Of a DNA stretch of 64,000 nt, positions 1 through 7,673 are shown piece by piece. The stretch is taken from the NCBI GenBank assembly GCA_913777615.1, contig CAJYTK010000005.1:1-64000 (forward strand). The letters are read 5' to 3'. This DNA comes from an uncultured Agrobacterium sp. GTDB taxonomy: Bacteria > Pseudomonadota > Alphaproteobacteria > Rhizobiales > Rhizobiaceae. The notes under the pieces were generated by a model. That model saw only the letters and a list, made by a program, of their open reading frames with translations. It did not search any database and was not told the DNA's origin. Both the position numbers and the translations under genes were made by a program. Within the stretch, counting starts at the first letter, position 1. Every line of letters starts with the position of its first letter.

Positions 1-213
1 AACTACGGCTACAACGCCCAGACCGGCGAATATGGCGACCTGATCCAGCTCGGCATCGTCGACCCGGTCAAGGTTGTTCGCACGGCTCTGCAGAACGCAG
101 CTTCGGTTGCTTCTCTGCTGATCACCACCGAAGCCATGATCGCCGAGCTTCCGAAGAAGGAAGCTGCAATGCCGGCAATGCCGGGCGGCGGCATGGGCGG
201 CATGGACTTCTAA
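1..213 (+). CDS. groEL: GroEL chaperonin, C-terminal end (truncated by window edge)
   Basis: This is the last 70 codons of the 60-kDa chaperonin, open from base 1 in frame 1 and ending in TAA at 211-213. It reads through [16 protein letters not shown] and [15 protein letters not shown], the conserved end of the GroEL equatorial domain, and finishes in the flexible tail [10 protein letters not shown] typical of GroEL. The protein forms the double-ring ATP-driven folding chamber with GroES in the cytoplasm. The rest of the gene, its groES partner and any CIRCE operator lie outside the window. A strong terminator follows within 30 bases, so groEL is the last gene of its operon. Identification is close to certain. 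Confidence 0.97.
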   Translation, partial: NYGYNAQTGEYGDLIQLGIVDPVKVVRTALQNAASVASLLITTEAMIAELPKKEAAMPAMPGGGMGGMDF

Positions 214-238
214 TCAGTCCATTCCCTCTGGGGTTTAG

Positions 239-270
239 AAAGGGCGGTCTTCGGACCGCCCTTTTGTTTT
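239..270 (+). terminator. Rho-independent terminator of groEL
   Basis: The stem AAAGGGCGGTC pairs with GACCGCCCTTT around a UUCG tetraloop closed by a C-G pair (250-253) and is followed by TTTTGTTTT. This is a textbook intrinsic terminator 26 bases after the groEL stop. Confidence 0.92.
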
Positions 271-315
271 GGCGCTCTGAAAGCTAGGATGTAGCTCATC
301 CATTGTTCACTTTTT

Positions 316-332
316 GAAGACGAACAGTCTTC
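316..332. promoter_or_regulatory. Inverted repeat upstream of doxX
   Basis: GAAGAC-GAACA-GTCTTC is a perfect 6-bp dyad with a 5-base centre, about 95 bases before the doxX start, in the only gap between the groEL terminator and doxX. The size and spacing would suit a dimeric regulator (LysR or TetR type), but no matching regulator is adjacent. It could also be a 5'-UTR hairpin. Confidence 0.35.
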
Positions 333-427
333 TCTCGTTTATCTTTCGTCAATTAAAAAAATCCGCCAGAACTGTCTCCAGATTTTCACTCAACGGCTTG
401 AACGAAAGCCTAAACGGAGACACCGCA

Positions 428-874
428 ATGTCCAGCAGTCAGAACGCTCTCGTGCTCGTCGCACGCATCCTTCTTTCCTTCATCTTCGTCTACTCCGGCT
501 TTGGCAAGCTGATGGACCCTGCCGGCACAGCTGGCATGATCACCGGCGCTGGCCTGCCTGCGGCAACCGCGCTTGCTTACCTTGCCGGTCTGTTTGAGCT
601 CCTGACCGGGCTTGCCGTTCTGGTTGGCTTCCAGACCAAGATTGCCGCTTTCGCACTGGCCGCATTCTGCGTCTTCACCGGCCTCGTCTTCCACAGCGGC
701 ACTGTTGCCGTTCCCGGCTGGCCAGATGCGGCTCTCGGCTGGATTAACACGCTGAATGGAATCATGCTGATGAAGAACATCACGCTGGCTGGCGCCTATA
801 TCCTTCTTGGAGCCTTCGGCGCCGGTGCATACTCCGTCGACGCGATGCGCGGCGGCAAGCTTGCCCACGCCTGA
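428..874 (+). CDS. DoxX family membrane protein
   Basis: A 148-residue DoxX-family integral membrane protein. The ATG at 428 is preceded by GGAGA; a longer reading frame from 314 adds 38 residues that do not look like protein, so I chose 428. Four hydrophobic segments lie near residues 7-27, 45-67, 70-92 and 116-138. The first contains the family signature R-I-L-L-S-x-I-F-x-x-S-G-x-x-K (residues 13-27). DoxX-like proteins are quinone-reductase-like or redox-associated membrane proteins; in many bacteria they are induced with stress or thiol-oxidation systems, but the exact reaction is seldom known. It stands alone between two terminators, so it is probably monocistronic. Confidence 0.9.
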   Translation: MSSSQNALVLVARILLSFIFVYSGFGKLMDPAGTAGMITGAGLPAATALAYLAGLFELLTGLAVLVGFQTKIAAFALAAFCVFTGLVFHSGTVAVPGWPDAALGWINTLNGIMLMKNITLAGAYILLGAFGAGAYSVDAMRGGKLAHA

Positions 875-897
875 GATCGAATGCTATTCCTCCAGAG

Positions 898-930
898 GCC
901 GTCGGAGCGATCCGGCGGCTTTCTTTATTT
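898..930 (+). terminator. Terminator of doxX, overlapping the 3' end of the convergent GFA gene
   Basis: GCCGTCGG pairs with CCGGCGGC (one G-T pair) around a 6-base loop and is followed by TTTCTTTATTT. It lies 24 bases after the doxX stop and runs into the convergent gene's stop codon. Confidence 0.7.
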
Positions 931-1335
931 CGGGGGGTCCTTGGGATGCGCAGGGATTTCTTTGAGGTCATCGACCCACTTGGCCCTTGATCGCGCCCAT
1001 ATCTGCACATGCGGCTCTAAAGCGGCACGCTCATTGATCGAGCCCCAGCGGATGCCCCAGGTGCCGGTCTCCTGCTCCGCACTGCTGAAGAGCGGCGCGG
1101 CGCAGTCGCTACAGAAATGCATCAGACGGACATTCCCGTTCTCCGCTTTTTTTCTGTAGAGCTTGGGCTCAGCGCCGGTCAGGCTGATGTCCTGGCGCTT
1201 CGCTCGCAAGGTCACGCGATAGGGGGAACCCGTCAGCCGCTGGCAATCCGTGCAGTGGCAGATGACCACATGCTCCGGATCGGCTTCCGCTTCATACCGA
1301 ACGTTGCCGCAGTGGCACTGGCCTGTGATGCGCAT
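925..1335 (-). CDS. GFA / CENP-V family zinc-binding protein
   Basis: A 136-residue protein of the GFA family (glutathione-dependent formaldehyde-activating enzyme, CENP-V/Mss4 fold). The zinc ligand pattern is complete: C7-x-C9, then C26-x-C28-x2-C31, then C75-x2-C78. The ATG at 1335 has AAGGAG eight bases upstream; the in-frame ATG at 1350 overlaps that Shine-Dalgarno and is less likely. Most members of this family have no proven formaldehyde activity, so the substrate is unknown. It is the last gene in the run hisS-VOC-hisZ-hisG, 44 bases after hisG, and probably shares their transcript without belonging to histidine biosynthesis. Confidence 0.85.
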   Translation of the reverse strand: MRITGQCHCGNVRYEAEADPEHVVICHCTDCQRLTGSPYRVTLRAKRQDISLTGAEPKLYRKKAENGNVRLMHFCSDCAAPLFSSAEQETGTWGIRWGSINERAALEPHVQIWARSRAKWVDDLKEIPAHPKDPPK

Positions 1336-1379
1336 GACACTCTCCTTCATAAGGAGAACGGCATAGACAAAATATGTCG

Positions 1380-2078
1380 TCAGCCAAGCGCCGTCTTGAC
1401 GCGCGAGACGATCTCTCGGACGACCGAATCGCCCTCGTGCTCCGCCTTTCTGGCGCGAACAAAGCAGGCTTCGGATTTCAGAATGATGCCGTCCGTCAGG
1501 ATTTTCAGGTGATTGGCCTTCAGCGTCGAACCCGTGGAGGTGATATCAACGATGATATCCGCCTGGCCTGCCGCAGGCGCGCCCTCTGTCGCACCGAGGC
1601 TTTCGACAATGCGGTAGAGCTGAATGCCGTGCTGGCGGGAAAAGAATTGCTGCGTCAGCCGCCAGTATTTGGTGGCGATTGCCAGACGGCGGCCATGGCG
1701 GGCGCGAAATTCGGAGGCGACGTCGCCGAGATCGGCCATGCTATCGACATCGAGCCAGATTTCCGGCACGGCGACCACCACATCCGCGTGGCCGAAGCCG
1801 AGACGCGCGCAGAACTCCACGCGTGCATCGACGTTGCTCAGATCTTCGCGCACGAGATCTTCGCCCGTCACGCCGAAATCGACGGTGCCGTTGCCAATCT
1901 CACGGGCGATCTCGGATGCCGAGAGATAGGCGATCTCGATATCGTCACGCCCTTCGATCCGGCCGCGATAGGAGCGATCGCTGCCGATAGCGGTGATTTT
2001 CAGCCCGGCGCGTTCGAGAATGGCGGAGGAATCGTCCTTCATGCGTCCCTTGGAGGGCAGCGCTATGGTGATTGTCAT
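1380..2078 (-). CDS. hisG: ATP phosphoribosyltransferase, short-form catalytic subunit
   Basis: Catalyses the first step of histidine biosynthesis, joining ATP and PRPP to N1-phosphoribosyl-ATP. At 232 residues it is the short form (HisG-S), lacking the C-terminal ACT-like regulatory domain of long HisG. The N-terminal ALPSKGRM, the TGEDL loop (71-75) and the PRPP-binding loop DITSTGSTL (178-186) are all present. Short HisG is inactive alone and works as a hetero-octamer with HisZ, which is the gene directly upstream and overlaps it by four bases (ATGA at 2075-2078), implying translational coupling. Histidine feedback is expected through HisZ. The start is ATG. Confidence 0.96.
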   Translation of the reverse strand: MTITIALPSKGRMKDDSSAILERAGLKITAIGSDRSYRGRIEGRDDIEIAYLSASEIAREIGNGTVDFGVTGEDLVREDLSNVDARVEFCARLGFGHADVVVAVPEIWLDVDSMADLGDVASEFRARHGRRLAIATKYWRLTQQFFSRQHGIQLYRIVESLGATEGAPAAGQADIIVDITSTGSTLKANHLKILTDGIILKSEACFVRARKAEHEGDSVVREIVSRVKTALG

Positions 2079-3196
2079 GCAGCGGCCCTCGCAGCTTCGA
2101 TACGGTCCAGCCAGAGCGAGAAACCGACGGCAGGAATGGTGTCGGTGGCGCCAAGCAGCGTCATCAGGCGATCGAAGCGTCCACCGCCTGCCAGCACCGC
2201 GGTTTGCCCCTGTTGTGTGATTTCGAAGACCAGGCCGGTATAGTAATCGAGCGGGCGACCGAAAGCCGCGCCATAAGTCACGGCCTGCAAATCGACGCCG
2301 CTATTGGCAAGGGCTGCCACGCGGGAACCGAAATCGGACAGTGCTGGCCCAAGTTTCAGCTTTGCCTTTTCGGCAAAGTCGGAAAGCGTCTTAGATGCCT
2401 CCGACAAAGGTGCCTGAAGGCTTAAAAACTGCTTCAGCAGTTGGAAGCTGTCGTCCGGCAGGCGGGTGGCGGCAAGCGCCAACTTTTCGCGAAGGCGTCG
2501 CGCGATCTCCTGCGGGGAACGGCTGGCATTGGTGGAATAGCCGGTCTCTTGCATGACGCTGTCAATATAATCGACCAGAACCTTCTCCTCGCCGGTCGCA
2601 AGCAGTCCGGCCACGCGAGCGTCGAGCCCGGTCATCGGCTTTGGGCTGACGAGGCTTTCCAGCAGCGCATCGAGTTGAACCGTGTCGCCAAAGGCCTGAA
2701 CCAGACGCTTCTGCCAGCCGAGCGGCAGGCCAAGTGCTGCGATCACCGCCTCGAAGACCTTCTGGTCCCCCAGCCGCGCCGAGAGCGAGCGGCCCGGCAG
2801 CAAGCGCTTCAGAATGCCGAAAGCGTCGCCAATCGCGCGGGCATCGGCAGCGGCGACATCGCCATCGCCCAGATCTTCGATGCCGGCCTGATAGAACTCA
2901 TTGCCGCCCTCGCGCCGCTGGCGAAACACTTCGCCGAGATAGGCGTAACGTTTCGGCGTGCCGGTTGCCGTTTCGATATGGCGCAGGCAGACGGGGATCG
3001 TAAATTCCGGTCGTAGGCACAGGCTCTCGCCCGTTTCGCTTTCGGTCAGGAAAATACGACGGCGCAAATCCTCGCCGGCCATATCCAGAAAGGGGGCAGC
3101 TGGCTGGATAACGGGTGTGTTGACCCGCACCGTTTTGCGCGCCGCAAACTCGTCCAGCAGCTCTCCGGAAAATTCCGGCATGTCGATCAGGGGCAT
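2075..3196 (-). CDS. hisZ: ATP phosphoribosyltransferase regulatory subunit, HisRS-like
   Basis: A 373-residue class II synthetase-fold paralogue of histidyl-tRNA synthetase that does not charge tRNA but activates short HisG and senses histidine. The class II core is visible: [21 protein letters not shown] resembles motif 2 context, and [15 protein letters not shown] (about 308-322) matches the HisA motif of HisRS. The anticodon-binding domain is missing, as expected for HisZ. It lies between a VOC gene (16-base gap) and hisG (4-base overlap). Its parent-like paralogue hisS is two genes upstream in the same operon. The ATG start at 3196 is the natural one. Confidence 0.95.
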   Translation of the reverse strand: MPLIDMPEFSGELLDEFAARKTVRVNTPVIQPAAPFLDMAGEDLRRRIFLTESETGESLCLRPEFTIPVCLRHIETATGTPKRYAYLGEVFRQRREGGNEFYQAGIEDLGDGDVAAADARAIGDAFGILKRLLPGRSLSARLGDQKVFEAVIAALGLPLGWQKRLVQAFGDTVQLDALLESLVSPKPMTGLDARVAGLLATGEEKVLVDYIDSVMQETGYSTNASRSPQEIARRLREKLALAATRLPDDSFQLLKQFLSLQAPLSEASKTLSDFAEKAKLKLGPALSDFGSRVAALANSGVDLQAVTYGAAFGRPLDYYTGLVFEITQQGQTAVLAGGGRFDRLMTLLGATDTIPAVGFSLWLDRIEAARAAA

Positions 3197-3212
3197 GAAG
3201 CGATACTTTTCG

Positions 3213-3581
3213 TCACGGTTCGAGCGGTTGCATCATCTCGATGCGGTTTCCGAAGGGATCATTCACGTAGAAGCGGTCATACCCTTCCAGTGGCTCATCC
3301 TCAACCACAGGGCAGCCTGCCGTTTCAAGTCTTTTTAGAAGTCCAAACAGATCATCTACTACAAAGGCGGGATGGGCCTTGGTGGCGGCGATGAAATCTT
3401 TCGCGACGCCGAGATGCACGCGGACATCGCCACGCGCAAACCAGCATCCGCCGCGGCCCGCAAGATTGGCAGGCTTTGCAACCTCCTGAAGACCGAGGAG
3501 GCCCGCATAAAACGTCCGCGCCTTGTCTTCTCCACCTTCAGGCATTGCCAGTTGGACGTGATCCAGGCGGAGAATGGTCAT
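3213..3581 (-). CDS. VOC (glyoxalase / bleomycin resistance) family protein
   Basis: A 122-residue single-domain vicinal-oxygen-chelate protein. Two beta-alpha-beta-beta-beta repeats are recognisable: RLDHVQLAMP with candidate ligand H8, then RVHLGV (H56), and a second half ending DRFYVNDPFGNRIEMM with a likely glutamate ligand. The family includes glyoxalase I, dioxygenases and antibiotic-binding proteins, and the substrate cannot be read from sequence. It is wedged between hisS (6-base gap) and hisZ (16-base gap), so it must be co-transcribed with them. Whether it has a histidine-linked role or is a passenger is unknown. Confidence 0.88.
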   Translation of the reverse strand: MTILRLDHVQLAMPEGGEDKARTFYAGLLGLQEVAKPANLAGRGGCWFARGDVRVHLGVAKDFIAATKAHPAFVVDDLFGLLKRLETAGCPVVEDEPLEGYDRFYVNDPFGNRIEMMQPLEP

Positions 3582-3587
3582 GGCCGA

Positions 3588-5105
3588 TCAGCCTTCTGCC
3601 CGACGCCGGTCTTCGGCCTGGGCGGCCAGGATTTCCTTGACCTTGGCAACCAGTTCAGACTCGGCGACGACCTCTTGCGCGACACGCGCTTCGCGCCATG
3701 TCGCATTGTCCTCGATCTCTCCGGAGAGGCGCTTGCCTTCGATCAGGTCCTTGATCTGAACCACGCCTTCGGCACGCTCATCGCCACCCTGGATGATGGC
3801 GATGGGGGCGCCCATGCGGTCGGCATATTTCAGCTGATTGCCGAACTTCTTCCAGTTGCCCTGATACATTTCGGCGCGAATGCCTTCCGCTCGCAGTGCC
3901 TGCGTGAAGCGCTGGTAGCGCCCCATGCTGTCCACATCGCCATCCATAACGGTGATGAGAACAGGCGCGAGCACCTTTGCCTGACCGAGCTTGCCAAGGT
4001 TCTTCAACGCCGTCATCAGGCGCGAGACACCGATGGAGAAACCGGTTGCCGGAACCGGCTGGCCCATGAACCGCGACACGAGACCATCGTAGCGCCCACC
4101 GCCGCCGACCGAGCCGAAAACGACCTTCTCGCCCTTTTCGTTGGTGACATCGAATGTCAGCTCGGCCTCGTAAACCGGGCCGGTGTAATATTCGAGGCCG
4201 CGAACGACCGACGGATCGATCTTGATGCGATCTGCCTCGTAACCGGCGCTTGCAACGAGCGCGCCGATGACATTGAGTTCGTCGACACCTTCTTCGCCTT
4301 TGGAGGTGCCGGCGACAAGCTTTGCCAGATCGTCCGCACTTGCCGCATAATCCTTGATGCCGACGAAGAAGAGAACCTTGTCGACCTGCGCCTCGTCCAG
4401 CCCAGCACCCTTGGTAAAGTCGCCGGACTCATCCTTGCGACCGGGACCGAGCAAGAGCTTCACGCCTTCCGGGCCGAACTTGTCGAGCTTATCGATGGCG
4501 CGCAACACGTTGAGACGACGGCCGGCATTCTCTTGACCGCCGAGACCGATGGCTTCCATCACGCCATCCAGAACCTTTCGGTTGTTGACGCGAATGACGT
4601 AATCGCCGCGCTTGATGCCGAGCGCTTCCAGCGTATCGGCCATCATCATGCACATTTCCGCATCCGCCTGAACGCCTGCAGCACCGGCGGTATCGGCATC
4701 GAATTGCATGAACTGGCGGAAACGGCCGGGGCCGGGCTTTTCATTGCGGAAGACGTAGCCCGCTCGATAGGTGCGGTAAGGCAGCTGGATTTCGTTGAAG
4801 TTTTCCGCGACGTGACGGGCGAGCGGCGCGGTCAGATCGTAGCGAAGACTCATCCACTGGTCGTCATCGTCTTGAAGCGAAAACACGCCTTCATTCGGGC
4901 GGTCGCTATCCGGCAGGAACTTGCCCAGCGCATCGGTATATTCGAACAGCGGGGTTTCGACCGGATCGAAGCCATACAACTCATAGACCTTGCGGATCTT
5001 TTCGATCATCTCATTGGTGGCATGGATATCGGCAGCCGAACGATCCACGAAGCCGCGCGGCAGGCGTGCTTTCAGTTTCTGAGGCTTTTTTGCTTTTTCG
5101 CTCAT
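3588..5105 (-). CDS. hisS: Histidyl-tRNA synthetase
   Basis: Charges tRNA-His with histidine. 505 residues, a class II synthetase. Visible parts are motif 1 region [15 protein letters not shown], motif 2 region [23 protein letters not shown], the histidine-binding HisA motif [12 protein letters not shown], motif 3 [15 protein letters not shown], and a C-terminal anticodon-binding domain (about 405-490). It is longer than the roughly 420-residue E. coli enzyme and carries the diverged alphaproteobacterial motif 2. The ATG at 5105 gives MSEKAKK; an upstream TTG at 5135 is unlikely. It heads the operon hisS-VOC-hisZ-hisG-GFA. The tRNA-His gene in this window (34839-34915) has the A73/no-G-1 identity this enzyme class recognises. 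Confidence 0.95.
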   Translation of the reverse strand: MSEKAKKPQKLKARLPRGFVDRSAADIHATNEMIEKIRKVYELYGFDPVETPLFEYTDALGKFLPDSDRPNEGVFSLQDDDDQWMSLRYDLTAPLARHVAENFNEIQLPYRTYRAGYVFRNEKPGPGRFRQFMQFDADTAGAAGVQADAEMCMMMADTLEALGIKRGDYVIRVNNRKVLDGVMEAIGLGGQENAGRRLNVLRAIDKLDKFGPEGVKLLLGPGRKDESGDFTKGAGLDEAQVDKVLFFVGIKDYAASADDLAKLVAGTSKGEEGVDELNVIGALVASAGYEADRIKIDPSVVRGLEYYTGPVYEAELTFDVTNEKGEKVVFGSVGGGGRYDGLVSRFMGQPVPATGFSIGVSRLMTALKNLGKLGQAKVLAPVLITVMDGDVDSMGRYQRFTQALRAEGIRAEMYQGNWKKFGNQLKYADRMGAPIAIIQGGDERAEGVVQIKDLIEGKRLSGEIEDNATWREARVAQEVVAESELVAKVKEILAAQAEDRRRAEG

Positions 5106-5220
5106 GATGCCAGTCCAATTGTCTCTTGAAATCAAGCCGGTGTCTTAGAGGATGACGCCCCATGCGGCAAGGCCGGAGGTCCTCGGATTTGCTGGCCTTT
5201 GGCGCGAAAAACTGCTAAAC

Positions 5221-5236
5221 GGGATACACGCATCCC
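5221..5236. promoter_or_regulatory. Candidate operator of the toxin-antitoxin pair
   Basis: GGGAT-ACACGC-ATCCC is a perfect 5-bp dyad 23 bases before the antitoxin ATG. Ribbon-helix-helix antitoxins usually bind such short dyads at their own promoter, so autorepression is the natural reading. It is inferred from position and symmetry only. Confidence 0.5.
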
Positions 5237-5258
5237 AATCTCTTCGGGAGAGAACCGC

Positions 5259-5486
5259 ATGAGCAAGCAAACCGCCATCCGTCTACCGGACGAGACCTAT
5301 GAACGCCTTAAGGCGCTTTCCGAGCGCACCGGACGAACGTCGGCCTTTTACATCCGCGAGGCGATAGAAAAACATATCGAGGATATGGAAGATCTGTATC
5401 TGGCGGAAGAGGCGATGCGACGTATACAGCGCGGCGAGTCGAAGGTTGTGAGCGCCGAGGAGTTTTGGCGTGACCTGGACAATTGA
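5259..5486 (+). CDS. RelB/DinJ-like ribbon-helix-helix antitoxin
   Basis: A 75-residue antitoxin. The N-terminus TAIRLPDETYERLKALSERTG followed by TSAFYIREAIEKHI is a ribbon-helix-helix DNA-binding fold (about residues 4-40); the acidic C-terminal tail ending EFWRDLDN would wrap the toxin. The ATG at 5259 is preceded by CGGGAGAG; the longer frame from 5199 is discarded because it crosses the operator. The toxin gene overlaps its last 17 bases, the usual coupled arrangement. It is expected to neutralise the toxin and repress the operon through the dyad at 5221-5236. Confidence 0.88.
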   Translation: MSKQTAIRLPDETYERLKALSERTGRTSAFYIREAIEKHIEDMEDLYLAEEAMRRIQRGESKVVSAEEFWRDLDN

Positions 5487-5739
5487 ATACGACATTCTCG
5501 TTCAGAAACAGATCAAGAAACTCGATCCACAAACGCGACGTCGCATTCGGTCATTTTTACACGACCGGCTGCTGCAACTCAACAGTCCGAGGCAAACGGG
5601 TGAAGCCTTGCAAGGCTCCGAACTCGGCAATTTCTGGCGCTACCGCGTCGGCGACTATCGTATCATCTGTGACATTCAGGATCAGAAGCTTGTCGTTCTC
5701 GTGGTCGAAATCGGTCATCGCCGGGAAGTCTACCGTTAA
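5470..5739 (+). CDS. RelE/ParE superfamily toxin
   Basis: An 89-residue toxin with the compact RelE fold: MTWTIEYDILVQKQIKKLDP, a basic helix KKLDPQTRRRIRSFL, and the core strand FWRYRVGDYRIICDIQD ending in VVEIGHRREVYR. The closing sequence with R/H-R-x-x-Y is the conserved RelE-type C-terminus, which suggests a ribosome-dependent mRNA interferase rather than a ParE gyrase poison, although the two cannot be firmly separated by eye. It starts at GTG (5470) inside the antitoxin's 3' end, indicating translational coupling. The gene downstream begins only three bases after its stop. Confidence 0.88.
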   Translation: MTWTIEYDILVQKQIKKLDPQTRRRIRSFLHDRLLQLNSPRQTGEALQGSELGNFWRYRVGDYRIICDIQDQKLVVLVVEIGHRREVYR

Positions 5740-5742
5740 TCC

Positions 5743-6507
5743 ATGATCCTCGAAGCCCTGAACTATGCTGGCACATACTGGAAAACAGCGCCGGAATTTC
5801 GTCCGCATATCCGCTACTCCGTCAATTTGTGGGCGCGCGCCAATAGATGCGAGAAGCCGTGGGGAGAGCATGAGGAGAACTGCAAGCGCTTCATCCTATC
5901 GACGGCCTCGAAACTGAAACAACGACGTACCGCCGTCATTCTTGGTTCCGGCCTGTTGCGGGATGTGCCGTGGCGGCAGCTTGCGGCAGGGTTCGATACG
6001 CTAGTGCTGGTCGATCTGGTGCATCTGGCGAGCGTGCGGATGAAGCTCTATGGCCGAAAATACCGCAATGTCGTTCTCAATAGCCGCGATCTCTCTGGCT
6101 ATGATGCGCTGAAGACGAGCGGCCTGATCGAGCCGTTGAGCTTTCTGCGGCAAGTGCCATATCTCGATCTCGTCGTCTCCGCTAATCTGCTGTCGCAAAT
6201 CGGCACCGGCGCGCGTCACAGGATGGAGCAGGACGGGGCAAGCCGCATGCCGCAGGACACGCTCCAACGCCTGATCCAGGCGCATATCGACGGTCTCTCC
6301 GGCCTGCCCTGCAAGGTCTGTCTTCTCACCGATACGAGTTTCGACATCATCGACAAAAGCGGCAGACTGCATCAGCAGGAAGACCTGCTGCATGGGGTGA
6401 CTGTTCCGAATGTCGCGCATCAATGGGACTGGCCCGTTGCGCCCTTCGGCGAGGAAAGCAAGGACTATCAGATCCTTCACAGCGTCGTTGCCAGCGAAGT
6501 GAGATGA
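5743..6507 (+). CDS. Methyltransferase-like Rossmann-fold protein of unknown function
   Basis: A 254-residue protein I do not recognise by name. Its order of strands resembles a class I SAM-dependent methyltransferase: RTAVILGSGLLRDVP (about 61-75, with a G-x-G motif I), TLVLVDLVHLASVR (motif II with an acidic residue), RNVVLNSRDLSGYD, LDLVVSANLLSQIG (the position of motif IV), and CKVCLLTDTSFDII. The usual catalytic N/D-P-P-Y is absent. It has no signal peptide or membrane segment. The ATG lies three bases after the toxin stop, so it is probably co-transcribed with the toxin-antitoxin pair; that may be chance or a functional link. Reading frame and codon use look genuine. Confidence 0.75.
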   Translation: MILEALNYAGTYWKTAPEFRPHIRYSVNLWARANRCEKPWGEHEENCKRFILSTASKLKQRRTAVILGSGLLRDVPWRQLAAGFDTLVLVDLVHLASVRMKLYGRKYRNVVLNSRDLSGYDALKTSGLIEPLSFLRQVPYLDLVVSANLLSQIGTGARHRMEQDGASRMPQDTLQRLIQAHIDGLSGLPCKVCLLTDTSFDIIDKSGRLHQQEDLLHGVTVPNVAHQWDWPVAPFGEESKDYQILHSVVASEVR

Positions 6508-6535
6508 GCGCCATTTTCTGACCGCGATTGATGCG

Positions 6536-6811
6536 TTAGAGCGTTTCCTTGTTAAATGGTAACGTTCTGCCGGAGCAGGTTTTCGTCAGGGCAAAGGCGA
6601 TTGGCGAAGGGCATACCCAAAGGTACGGTCGAGCCGATCGCCTTTGAGCCTGGCGGAAAGATGACCGGCCCTTCGGGTTGGTTGAAACGGGCCACCTGCT
6701 TGCCCGGACGGCTTGGCCGTATGCGTTGGCTACGGCACGCGCCGCCCGGACAATCAGTCGATCCCGTTTGAACCAACAGAACTGTTTCCATTTAACAAGG
6801 AAACGCTCTAA
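6536..6811. repeat. 276-bp element with perfect 24-bp terminal inverted repeats (MITE/mosaic-element-like)
   Basis: This fills almost the whole 313-base gap 6508-6820. The outer repeat begins TTAGAGCGTTTCC at 6536-6559 and is matched perfectly in reverse at 6788-6811. Inside are nested imperfect dyads: 6596-6605 with about 6633-6642 (9 of 10), and GTTGGTTGAAACGGG at 6677-6691 with its complement at 6763-6777 (14 of 15). No transposase is encoded, and a 71-codon frame inside it looks spurious. It may be a non-autonomous mobile element or a rhizobial intergenic mosaic element. I see no clear target-site duplication. Transcribed, it would fold into one long stem with internal arms. Confidence 0.75.
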
Positions 6812-6820
6812 AGTAACCGT

Positions 6821-7180
6821 ATGCGCTTGATGGTTCGTACCTTGATGTTTCTTGCTTGCCTGATCTACGGCGCCATGCCGGCTACGGCGGCGATGGATAT
6901 GTCCATGCCTGCGAGCGAGAACCACTCATCCGGCATGGCCAAGAGTCCTGTCGATCACGACATGGCGGATGCTTCCGAAGACACGGGAGCCCAAAGCGCT
7001 CCGTGCCCGCATGAAAAGAGCATGACGCACGCGCCCTTCTGTCCTGCCTGTCTCGTTCTTCTGCCGGACCTAACCATTCCGGAAAAAGGCCGATCGCCCC
7101 ACGCCACTCCGATGCCGGGCCTGCAAGCAAGCCTCATTGGTGATGCTCCCGCGCCACCTCTTCCCCCTCCCCGAGTCTGA
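6821..7180 (+). CDS. Small secreted Met/His-rich protein (DUF2946-like)
   Basis: A 119-residue protein with an N-terminal signal segment ([20 protein letters not shown], about 5-24) and a mature part rich in Met, His and Cys: [33 protein letters not shown] and a proline-rich end [10 protein letters not shown]. This layout resembles DUF2946-type proteins often found with copper-handling genes; metal binding by C-P-H and C-P-A-C is inference. The start is uncertain: ATG at 6821 lacks a clear ribosome site, and ATG at 6830 is possible. It begins 10 bases after the inverted-repeat element, so that element must hold or interrupt its promoter. The DUF305 gene follows at 56 bases. Confidence 0.65.
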   Translation: MRLMVRTLMFLACLIYGAMPATAAMDMSMPASENHSSGMAKSPVDHDMADASEDTGAQSAPCPHEKSMTHAPFCPACLVLLPDLTIPEKGRSPHATPMPGLQASLIGDAPAPPLPPPRV

Positions 7181-7235
7181 TCCGATTTCGAGATTCACGT
7201 TTCAATCGAAATTTCCGACAGAGGAAGGATATCCC

Positions 7236-7610
7236 ATGTCTATCAAGATCATTTCCATCGCCGTCGCCTTCGGCGCGTTCATGGTCCTGCCCGCGCTTGC
7301 GCAGGACCACTCCGTTCATGCTGGCCACACTATGCCCAAGCAGGAAGCCACGGACAGCGCCTCGACAAAGGCCTTCATGGAGGTTTCCAAAAAAATGCAC
7401 ACCGCCATGCAGCAGGACTATACCGGCAATGCCGATGTCGATTTCGTCCGAGGCATGATCCCGCATCATCAGGGTGCGATCGATATGGCAAAGGTCCAAT
7501 TGCAATATGGCAAGGACCCGGAAATCCGTAAACTCGCCGAAGAAGTGATCAAGGCGCAGGAAGCGGAAATCGCCATGATGAAAGAATGGCTGAAGTCGAA
7601 GGGTTACTGA
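7236..7610 (+). CDS. DUF305 family periplasmic protein
   Basis: A 124-residue exported protein. The signal peptide [20 protein letters not shown] (about 3-22) is followed by a His/Met-rich segment and the DUF305 four-helix core with its hallmark [18 protein letters not shown] (about 70-87). Members such as CopM bind copper in the periplasm; here H-H and the M-x-x-H pattern are retained, so copper or silver binding is plausible. The ATG at 7236 has GAGGAAGGAT just upstream, far better than the upstream frame at 7137. It pairs with the Met/His-rich gene before it, suggesting a two-gene metal-handling unit. No P-type ATPase or multicopper oxidase is nearby. Confidence 0.85.
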   Translation: MSIKIISIAVAFGAFMVLPALAQDHSVHAGHTMPKQEATDSASTKAFMEVSKKMHTAMQQDYTGNADVDFVRGMIPHHQGAIDMAKVQLQYGKDPEIRKLAEEVIKAQEAEIAMMKEWLKSKGY

Positions 7611-7630
7611 TCACAAAGTAGGTATGTTTG

Positions 7631-7656
7631 GAGGGAGCGTCATCGGGCGCTTCCTC
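7631..7656. terminator. Possible bidirectional terminator between DUF305 gene and LysR gene
   Basis: GAGGGAGCG and CGCTTCCTC pair with one mismatch around an 8-base loop, between the convergent stops at 7610 and 7674. The flanking T-run is weak on both strands. Confidence 0.4.
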
Positions 7657-7673
7657 TTCTCGGCGACCCGTGG

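Noticed and set aside
410-868. 152-codon frame opposite doxX
   Set aside because: It is antisense to a clear DoxX gene, with no membrane segments or domain of its own.
3372-5129. 585-codon frame on the plus strand opposite hisS
   Set aside because: It is the mirror of hisS in a GC-rich genome; hisS has all synthetase motifs and a proper start.
6556-6771. 71-codon frame inside the inverted-repeat element
   Set aside because: It starts in the terminal repeat, has no ribosome site, and its composition follows the hairpin arms, so it is unlikely to be translated.
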